Translations under genes and position numbers: made by a program
Assembly: GCA_945918315.1 (NCBI GenBank)
Contig: CAMEIK010000049.1
Location: 1-7,706 of the forward strand
Origin: an uncultured Clostridia bacterium
GTDB taxonomy: Bacteria > Bacillota > Clostridia > Oscillospirales > Oscillospiraceae
Length of the DNA: 7,706 bases
Direction of reading: 5' to 3'
Part shown: in pieces, positions 1 to 4,571 of the stretch
Numbering within the stretch: position 1 is the first letter of the stretch
Layout: each line of letters begins with the position of its first letter
The notes under the pieces: model-generated
The model's input: only the letters and a program-made list of their open reading frames with translations
Told to the model about the DNA's origin: nothing
Databases searched by the model: none

Positions 1-1
1 G

Positions 2-1006
2 TTAAACCTGCCGGCAGGAGGAGCGCTCGATGAGGGTGGGGGTGAGAATCCGGTGGGTATAGCCTGCCAGCTCGTTCTGGACCTTTTCAAGCAGAGTGTG
101 GACGGCAACGGAGGCCAGCATTTTCATAGGCTGTTCGATGGTGGTCAGCTCAATGCGGGGCAGGCCGCTGTCCCGGATATTGTCGAAGCCCAGCAGGGAG
201 AAATCCTGGGGAATTTTCAGTCCCATTTCCTCCGCCGCCTGCATGATGCCCAGGGCGTTGGTGTCGGTGGAGGCGAACACGGCGGTGAATCTCCGCTCCT
301 GAACCAGAAGCTGCTTGGCCAGCTGATAGCCATATTTAATGGAGGTGCCGGGGAAGGTGTTGTTGCAGAACTGGGGGGTAAGCCCCAGGTCCTGACAGGC
401 GGCGGCGTAGCCTTCGCTGCGGAGCTGGTGGGTGATACTGCCCTGCCGCTTGCCGAAATAGAGAATGTCCCGGTGCCCCAGCCGGTACAGGTACTCCACA
501 CCCATATAGGTCCCCCGGAAATTATCCACGGAGACATAGCTCTCCTGGGCATCCCGGAGGTTTTCTCCCACAAACACCGTGGGAAGCCTGGAGAAGAAGG
601 GCTGCAGGCTGTCGTAGCTCTCGGGCCCCGCGGGCAGGAGGATTACGCCGTCCACCTGGCGGCCGATCATCAGCTCAAAGAGCTCCCGCTCCTGCTCAAT
701 GTCCCGGGAGGAGTTGCACAGGATAATATTGTAGCCTCTGGCCCGGGCCTGACGGTCAATGTGATAGGAAAGCTCGGACATGAAGGGATTATTGATGCCC
801 GGAAGGATGAGCCCCAGAAGCTTGGTGCTTTTCATGACCATGGACCTGGCCACGGTGTTGGGGGTGTAGTGCATTTCCTTGCAGATATCCAGGATCCGCC
901 CCCTGGTTTCCTCACTGATCTCGGGGCTGCCCGACAGCGCCCGGGACACGGTGGAATAGGAGACACCCGCGGCTTTTGCCACATCCTTGATGGTAACGTT
1001 TTTCAT
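2..1006 (-). CDS. LacI/GalR-family transcriptional repressor
   Basis: Complete 334-residue DNA-binding regulator, a normal length for the family. The N-terminal helix-turn-helix occupies about residues 4-30 (IKDVAKAAGVSYSTVSRAL), with Y17, S18 and R22 at the positions that read the operator in E. coli LacI. The hinge helix follows (PNTVARSM, residues 49-56). Residues 60-334 are a periplasmic-binding-protein-like sensor domain with the usual landmarks: LLGLILPGINNPF, DGVILLP, SVDN, LGHRDILYFG, a GFDN turn and TTIEQP near the end. Such proteins normally bind a sugar or sugar phosphate and release or tighten on DNA in response. The ATG at 1004-1006 has a GAGGTG ribosome site about five bases upstream, so this start is well supported. 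The gene is divergent from the HAD/phosphoglycerate mutase operon, and operator-like palindromes sit over both promoters, so it probably represses itself and that operon. The effector cannot be read from the sequence. Position 56, the minor-groove leucine of LacI, is methionine. Confidence 0.95.
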   Translation of the reverse strand: MKNVTIKDVAKAAGVSYSTVSRALSGSPEISEETRGRILDICKEMHYTPNTVARSMVMKSTKLLGLILPGINNPFMSELSYHIDRQARARGYNIILCNSSRDIEQERELFELMIGRQVDGVILLPAGPESYDSLQPFFSRLPTVFVGENLRDAQESYVSVDNFRGTYMGVEYLYRLGHRDILYFGKRQGSITHQLRSEGYAAACQDLGLTPQFCNNTFPGTSIKYGYQLAKQLLVQERRFTAVFASTDTNALGIMQAAEEMGLKIPQDFSLLGFDNIRDSGLPRIELTTIEQPMKMLASVAVHTLLEKVQNELAGYTHRILTPTLIERSSCRQV

Positions 1007-1051
1007 ACGGTCACCTCGTTACGGAAATGTGCGCTTTATTTTCGCAACTCT

Positions 1052-1080
1052 ATTGTAAAAGCGTTTTCGCAAAAAAGCAA
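1052..1080 (-). promoter_or_regulatory. Probable promoter of the LacI-family gene
   Basis: Reading the minus strand, TTGCTT (1080-1075) is followed after exactly 17 bases by TACAAT (1057-1052). The -10 matches consensus at five of six positions, the -35 at three of six. Transcription would start near 1045, leaving a leader of about 38 bases before the ATG. The weak -35 would fit modest expression of a repressor. The operator-like site at 1054-1071 covers the spacer and most of the -10. Confidence 0.5.
1054..1071. promoter_or_regulatory. Imperfect operator-like palindrome over the repressor promoter
   Basis: An 18-base imperfect palindrome centred on C1062/G1063: six of nine base pairs are symmetric (TG, AAA and C in the left arm; G, TTT and CA in the right). 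LacI-family operators typically have a central CG with AT-rich flanks. It shares GTAAA and CGTTT with the site at 1355-1362, although the two halves are spaced two bases further apart here. Its position within the repressor promoter suggests autoregulation. This is inference from pattern and position only. Confidence 0.4.
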
Positions 1081-1199
1081 GGGAAAATTGTGTAGTATCG
1101 TAAAAAAACTTTTTTTCCGTCGAATGCTCTTGTAAATAATCCCCAAAGAAGGGGGCGGAGAACCGAATATTCCGGAGAAAGAGCGGAAAGAAACGCCTG

Positions 1200-1234
1200 T
1201 TTGCACTCCAGTTTGCGCACAATTTGCGCAAATT
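1200..1234. repeat. Phased TTTGC repeats ending in a perfect 14-base palindrome
   Basis: TTTGC occurs at 1200-1204, 1212-1216 and 1223-1227, that is at spacings of 12 and 11 bases, about one helical turn each. The second and third extend to TTTGCGCA. The last lies in AATTTGCGCAAATT (1221-1234), a perfect 14-base palindrome with central CG. The cluster lies about 75-110 bases upstream of the operon -35 and upstream of the repressor promoter. It could be a binding array for the adjacent LacI-type protein at an auxiliary site, or for an unrelated regulator. Confidence 0.5.
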
Positions 1235-1308
1235 ACCGGAAATGTTTCGAAAATGCCTAAGAATTCATATTTTCAGTAAATTTATAACAAAAAAAGTTCA
1301 AAAAGCAG

Positions 1309-1337
1309 TTGACAAACTGGGCACTATGGGGTAGAAT
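1309..1337 (+). promoter_or_regulatory. Strong sigma-A type promoter of the HAD/mutase operon
   Basis: A perfect -35 (TTGACA, 1309-1314) is separated by 17 bases from TAGAAT (1332-1337), which matches the -10 consensus at five of six positions. An A/T-rich stretch at about 1265-1305, with runs of A, precedes it and may act as an UP-like element. Transcription would begin near 1344, giving a leader of about 70 bases before the first HAD gene. The operator-like sequence at 1355-1362 lies just downstream of the start point, a classic repression position. Confidence 0.8.
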
Positions 1338-1354
1338 CAAAACAGAAAGACCGT

Positions 1355-1362
1355 AAACGTTT
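1355..1362. promoter_or_regulatory. Candidate LacI-family operator downstream of the operon start point
   Basis: AAACGTTT is a perfect 8-base palindrome with the central CG typical of LacI/GalR-family operators (PurR and CcpA relatives use similar cores). It lies about +11 to +18 from the predicted transcription start, where a bound repressor would block promoter escape. The flanks are only weakly symmetric. The divergent LacI-family protein is the obvious candidate ligand, but this is inferred. Confidence 0.5.
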
Positions 1363-1367
1363 GAGAC

Positions 1368-1390
1368 CCGGCGCGCCAAAAGCGCACCGG
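1368..1390 (+). promoter_or_regulatory. Leader hairpin just upstream of the first HAD ribosome site
   Basis: In the operon leader, CCGG (1368-1371) pairs with CCGG (1387-1390). After one C/A mismatch, GCGC (1373-1376) pairs with GCGC (1382-1385), closing a CAAAA loop. That is eight G-C pairs ten bases upstream of the AAGGAGG site. There is no T-run, so it is not an intrinsic terminator; it may stabilise the 5' end or tune translation. Confidence 0.4.
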
Positions 1391-1414
1391 ATACATGGAA
1401 AAGGAGGAAGGCAG

Positions 1415-2179
1415 ATGATTCGGGGCGTTTTATTTGACCTGGGCGGCACCCTCCATGTCAGCGATTCCCCGCCCGGCAGAGACGTATGGTTTGCCCGGCG
1501 GGTGATTGAACGGATGGGGGACTACGGCATCCGGCTGGACATTTCTCCGGAAGCCCTGGCCAATCAGCTGAACGTGAACGCGGAGGAATACAAGCGCCAT
1601 TCGGAGCAGGATCTGCGGGAGCTTCCGACGGCGGAAATCTGGAGCAGGTGGTTTCTGCGGGAGCAGAAGCTGACGCCGGAGCAGCTTTCGCCCATGTCCG
1701 AGGAGCTGAGCTTCCTTTACGACTATGAGCGGGTGCGGGTTATGCGCCGGCCCCACCTGGCCCAGACCATGGAGCGCCTGAGGGAAATGGGCTTCCGCAT
1801 GGGCGTTATCAGCAATATCATTTCCCGGTCGGTGGTACCCCACTTCCTGGCGGAGTACGGCATCGATGGCTATATGGACTGCGTGATCACCTCCTGCGGC
1901 ACCGGCATCCGCAAGCCGGATCCGGATATTTTCCGGGTGGCGGAGAGGAAAATGGGCATGGCCCCCGAAGAACTGGCCTATGTGGGCGACACCATTTCCC
2001 GGGATGTCCGGGGCACCCGGGCCGCGGGCTGGCGTCTCATGATCCAGATTCGGAACCCCGGCGTTGCCCATCGGGACAGGGGACTGGAAAACGGGCCCTG
2101 GAAGCCGGACTACCTGATTGAGGATCTGGCGGAAATTCCCGACATCCTTGCCCGGGAAAACGGACAAAATGACAGGTAA
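1415..2179 (+). CDS. HAD-superfamily protein 1 (D-x-G motif I)
   Basis: First gene of the operon, 254 residues, a HAD subfamily-I-like protein with a small helical cap. ATG 1415 is chosen because AAGGAGG (1401-1407) lies seven bases upstream and the protein then begins directly with the first HAD strand; a longer frame opening at TTG 1363 would start inside the operator. Motif I is FDLGGTL with nucleophile D8, but G10 replaces the second aspartate that serves as acid/base in HAD phosphatases. Motif II is VISN (S133), motif III RKPDP (K167), motif IV VGDTISRD (D192, D197). The cap (about 20-115) shares with the three next proteins a Y-K/R then E-[IL]-W-x-x-W/Y pattern (Y59-K60, E74-I75-W76). 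It is the most divergent of the four. Substrate unknown. The missing aspartate makes simple phosphatase activity uncertain, though phosphoryl chemistry or a binding role is possible. Confidence 0.9.
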   Translation: MIRGVLFDLGGTLHVSDSPPGRDVWFARRVIERMGDYGIRLDISPEALANQLNVNAEEYKRHSEQDLRELPTAEIWSRWFLREQKLTPEQLSPMSEELSFLYDYERVRVMRRPHLAQTMERLREMGFRMGVISNIISRSVVPHFLAEYGIDGYMDCVITSCGTGIRKPDPDIFRVAERKMGMAPEELAYVGDTISRDVRGTRAAGWRLMIQIRNPGVAHRDRGLENGPWKPDYLIEDLAEIPDILARENGQNDR

Positions 2180-2204
2180 TACGGACAAATTGACATTGGA
2201 TAAT
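2160..2204 (+). repeat. Short imperfect tandem repeat spanning the HAD1 stop codon
   Basis: Two adjacent copies, 2160-2180 and 2181-2204, share ACGGACAAA, then A/T, then TGACA, then GG and TAAT with small insertions. The first copy encodes the last residues and stop of HAD protein 1; the second is untranslated. This looks like a local slippage duplication of the gene end. The second copy creates a TTGACA at 2190-2195, but no -10 lies at the proper distance. Confidence 0.55.
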
Positions 2205-2344
2205 TGACGGCCGCGGGTTACACTGTTATCGGGGAAAAATCCGGAAACCCGGGATTGTTCGTCCCCGGCGCGGCGGCGGAGCTTTCTTCGCAAGCGAAAG
2301 CAGAGTTTACAAAACACAGAAAAATAACATTGGGAGGAATCCGA
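2180..2344 (+). other. 165-base spacer between HAD genes 1 and 2
   Basis: This is the only long gap inside the operon; the other HAD and mutase genes are 3-15 bases apart. It contains the second copy of the tandem repeat, a 6-bp inverted pair CGGGGA (2230-2235) and TCCCCG (2262-2267), and overlapping alternative hairpins around 2281-2301 (GCTTTC with GAAAGC, or TTCG with CGAA). No T-run follows, so these are not intrinsic terminators; an RNA-processing or stability role is possible. TTGACG at 2204-2209 has only a weak partner (TATCGG, 17 bases on), so an internal promoter is doubtful. Confidence 0.4.
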
Positions 2345-3076
2345 ATGAACAACAACATTGATACCGTTTTCTTTGATGTAGGCGCGACCCTGCGCTATGT
2401 GGTGGAGGACCCGGAATTTGCCGCCGCTGCCGAAAGGGAACTGATGGAGCTGGTGGGAACGAAGGAGTCCCACGACGAGTTCTTTGCCAAGCTGGAAAAG
2501 AACTGGAAGGCCTACCGGAAGCTGGCCAAAACCGAGCTGCTGGATGTTTCCGAAATGGAGCTGTGGCTTTACTACATGCTGCCGGATTACCCCGCCGAGG
2601 TGATAGGCCCCAACGCCGCCCGGCTGACCCGGCTGTGGCGGGACCATGACGGCCGCCGGGTGGTCCACGAGGGCACCCTGGAGACCATTCACGAGCTGAA
2701 AGCCCGGGGCTACAAGCTGGGCATCATCGCCAACACCGTCACCGAGACGGAGATCCCCGACTGGATGTGCCGGGACGGCGTGGCCGACTGCTTCAAAACC
2801 GTGATCCTTTCCTCCAAGGTGCGGCTGCGCAAGCCCGACCCCACCATCTACCAGCTGGCGGCCCGGTGCATCGGCTCCAAGCCGGAAAACTGCGCCTATG
2901 TGGGCGACAACCCGGTGCGGGATGTGGAGGGTGCCGTGAACGCCGGATTCGGCGCCATGATCCTCTTTGAGGACGCGGGCACCGCCGACCGGGAGGGCAA
3001 GGCCCCCACGGTGCAGCCGGACTACCGCATCCATGGCATCCCCGAGCTGCTGGACCTGCTGCCCGCCAGGGGGTAA
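2345..3076 (+). CDS. HAD-superfamily protein 2 (D-x-G motif I, motif II Ser/Thr lost)
   Basis: 243-residue paralogue of the next two proteins. ATG 2345 follows GGGAGG (2332-2337) by seven bases; the in-frame extension back to 2204 has no ribosome site and no HAD-like sequence. Motif I is FFDVGATL with nucleophile D11 and G13 in place of the acid/base aspartate. Motif II reads GIIAN, so the usual Ser/Thr is A129. Motif III is RKPDP (K163); motif IV is YVGDNPVRD (D188, D193). The cap has AYRKL (57-60) and MELW (71-74). The C-terminal tail PDYRIHGIPELLDLL is shared in pattern with the other copies. With both the acid/base and the motif II hydroxyl missing, it is the likeliest of the four to be catalytically weak or to have a non-phosphatase role. 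That is inference; the Mg-binding aspartates are intact. Confidence 0.9.
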   Translation: MNNNIDTVFFDVGATLRYVVEDPEFAAAAERELMELVGTKESHDEFFAKLEKNWKAYRKLAKTELLDVSEMELWLYYMLPDYPAEVIGPNAARLTRLWRDHDGRRVVHEGTLETIHELKARGYKLGIIANTVTETEIPDWMCRDGVADCFKTVILSSKVRLRKPDPTIYQLAARCIGSKPENCAYVGDNPVRDVEGAVNAGFGAMILFEDAGTADREGKAPTVQPDYRIHGIPELLDLLPARG

Positions 3077-3080
3077 GGCC

Positions 3081-3812
3081 ATGGAAGAAATCAAAGGCGT
3101 ATTTTTTGACCTGGGAGGCACCCTCCGCATCGCCGAGCATGTGCCGGAGCATGAGGCAAGGGCCGCCGCCCGGATGGCAGAGCTTGCGGGAGCCCGGGAT
3201 GTAGAGGCGTTCATGGATATGGTGGAGCGCCGGTATGAGCCCTACCGGGAATGGGCCCTGACGGAGAACAAGGAGGCCGGGGACTACGAGCTTTGGGCCA
3301 AATGGCTCCTTCCTGAGTACCCGGAGGAAACGCTTCGCAGGATCTGCCACGAAATGACCTACCAGTACCGTCAGGTCAAGGGCCTGCGGCATGTGGTGGA
3401 GGGCGGCGTGGAGGTCATCCATACCCTCCACGCCCGGGGCTACAAGCTGGGCATTATCTCAAACCTCATCGGAGAGACGGAAATCTATGACTGGCTCCGG
3501 GAGGATGGTCTGGAACCCTACTTTGACGCCGTGATTCTTTCCTCCGTCTGCCACATCCGTAAGCCGGACCCCCAGATGTACTTCCTGGGCTGCCAGGCGC
3601 TGGGGCTGAAGCCCGAGGAATGCGCCTCTGTGGCGGACAATCTGAACCGGGACATCACCGGGGCCAAGGCGGCCCGCATCGGGGCCAACATCCTTTACAT
3701 CAGCCCCGAAAAGCTGGCGAAGAAGACCATTACCGAGGAAAACCGGCCGGATTACATTGTGCACCGCTTTACGGATATTCTGGAGCTGCCCTTTTTGCAG
3801 CAGAAAGGCTAG
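3081..3812 (+). CDS. HAD-superfamily protein 3 (D-x-G motif I)
   Basis: 243 residues, starting four bases after the previous stop; AGGGGG overlapping that gene's last codons serves as ribosome site, so translation is probably coupled. Motif I FFDLGGTL has D10 and G12. Motif II is GIISN (S127), motif III RKPDP (K161). Motif IV is SVADNLNRD: the normal glycine before the metal-binding aspartate is A185, while D186 and D191 remain. The cap carries PYREWAL and YELWAKW, nearly the same as in protein 4. A stretch in the RGYKLGI region (3432-3454) is identical at 23 consecutive bases to 2702-2724 in HAD gene 2, pointing to tandem duplication or gene conversion. The substrate is unknown. Cytoplasmic: no signal peptide or membrane segment. 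Confidence 0.9.
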   Translation: MEEIKGVFFDLGGTLRIAEHVPEHEARAAARMAELAGARDVEAFMDMVERRYEPYREWALTENKEAGDYELWAKWLLPEYPEETLRRICHEMTYQYRQVKGLRHVVEGGVEVIHTLHARGYKLGIISNLIGETEIYDWLREDGLEPYFDAVILSSVCHIRKPDPQMYFLGCQALGLKPEECASVADNLNRDITGAKAARIGANILYISPEKLAKKTITEENRPDYIVHRFTDILELPFLQQKG

Positions 3813-3815
3813 TCC

Positions 3816-4556
3816 ATGGAAAAGCAGATTGATACCATCTTTTTCGACCTGGGAGATACCTTCCGGGTTATCCGGAAGGACCGGGAGTACCAGCGCCAGG
3901 CAAAAGCGGTAATCACCCGCTGCCTGGGGGTGGACACCGATCCGGAGGATTTTTACCGGGACGTGATTGAGCCCCGGTATGATAAGTACAGGGAGTGGGC
4001 CCTGAGCTACTACTGCGAGGCGCCGGTGGAGGTGCTGTGGACGAGGTGGCTTGCCTATGACTTCCCCAAAGACCGGGTGGCTGCCCACGCGGCGGAAATG
4101 ACCTGGGCCTACCGCAAAACCAAGGGTGAGCGGGTGGTTACCGAGGGGGGCATCGACACCGTAAAGGAGCTGTACCGCCGGGGCTACACCCTGGCCATCG
4201 TCAGCGACCTGGTGGGCGTGGAGGAAGTGGACGACTGGCTGGATCACGACGGCCTGCGGCCCTACTTCAAGTCCGTGCAGCAGTCCTCCGTGTGCCTGAT
4301 CCGCAAGCCCCACCCGGCCATTTACTATTACGCGCTGGCGGAAACCGGCGCCGACCCGAAGCGCACCTGCTTTGTGGGGGACAACCTGAACCGGGACATC
4401 ATCGGCGCCAAGGCAGCGGGGCTCGGCATGACCGTTGGGGTCCAGTACCCTGACAAAAAGCCCCAGACGGTGACCGAGGAAAACAAGCCGGACACGTTTA
4501 TTCACCATTTTACCGAGCTGCTGGACCTGTTCCCGCCTCTCGGTGACAAGGACTGA
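3816..4556 (+). CDS. HAD-superfamily protein 4 (D-x-G motif I)
   Basis: 246 residues, starting three bases after the preceding stop; AGAAAGG (3802-3808) is a modest ribosome site seven bases before ATG 3816. Motif I is FFDLGDTF with D11 and G13. The D14 that follows is shifted one position and would not replace the missing second aspartate of D-x-D. Motif II is IVSD (S130). Motif III is RKPHP (K164), with His in place of the common Asp. Motif IV is FVGDNLNRD (D189, D194). Cap residues YREWAL and VLWTRW match protein 3 best, as does the tail TEEN-K/R-PD. Protein 4 is therefore the closest sibling of protein 3. Its stop is 15 bases before the mutase start, so the two are almost certainly cotranscribed. 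Function is unassigned beyond the HAD fold. Confidence 0.9.
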   Translation: MEKQIDTIFFDLGDTFRVIRKDREYQRQAKAVITRCLGVDTDPEDFYRDVIEPRYDKYREWALSYYCEAPVEVLWTRWLAYDFPKDRVAAHAAEMTWAYRKTKGERVVTEGGIDTVKELYRRGYTLAIVSDLVGVEEVDDWLDHDGLRPYFKSVQQSSVCLIRKPHPAIYYYALAETGADPKRTCFVGDNLNRDIIGAKAAGLGMTVGVQYPDKKPQTVTEENKPDTFIHHFTELLDLFPPLGDKD

Positions 4557-4571
4557 TGGGGAGGATGGAAT

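Larger units (their letters stand above)
1007..1414. promoter_or_regulatory. Divergent control region between repressor and HAD operon
   Basis: This 408-base gene-free stretch is AT-rich compared with its flanks and carries the control elements listed separately: the repressor promoter with an overlapping operator (1052-1080), phased TTTGC repeats with a perfect palindrome (1200-1234), the operon promoter (1309-1337), an operator (1355-1362) and a leader hairpin (1368-1390). It also holds an A7-C-T7 tract at 1102-1116, likely just an intrinsically bent or stiff segment, and the 8-base palindromes GAATATTC (1165-1172) and TTTCGAAA (1245-1252). No small gene with a convincing ribosome site was seen; the short minus-strand frame here has no codon or motif support. 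Confidence 0.8.

Noticed and set aside
1102..1116. A7-C-T7 tract as a terminator or operator
   Set aside because: Homopolymer symmetry with no loop or GC stem; at most a DNA-shape feature.
53..1135. 360-codon frame on the plus strand opposite the LacI-family gene
   Set aside because: Antisense shadow of a well-supported gene in GC-rich DNA; no domain-like sequence and no ribosome site.
1019..1231. 70-codon minus-strand frame in the divergent region
   Set aside because: Overlaps the promoter and palindrome elements, lacks a ribosome site and has no recognisable motif.
2190..2218. TTGACA in the HAD1-HAD2 gap as an internal promoter
   Set aside because: The bases 16-18 downstream are GC-rich with no -10 resemblance; the TTGACA arises from the tandem repeat.
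1430..3214. 594-codon minus-strand frame opposite HAD genes 1 and 2
   Set aside because: The product is rich in G, P, H and Q in the pattern of an antisense reading of GC-rich codons, and the opposite strand has clear HAD motifs.
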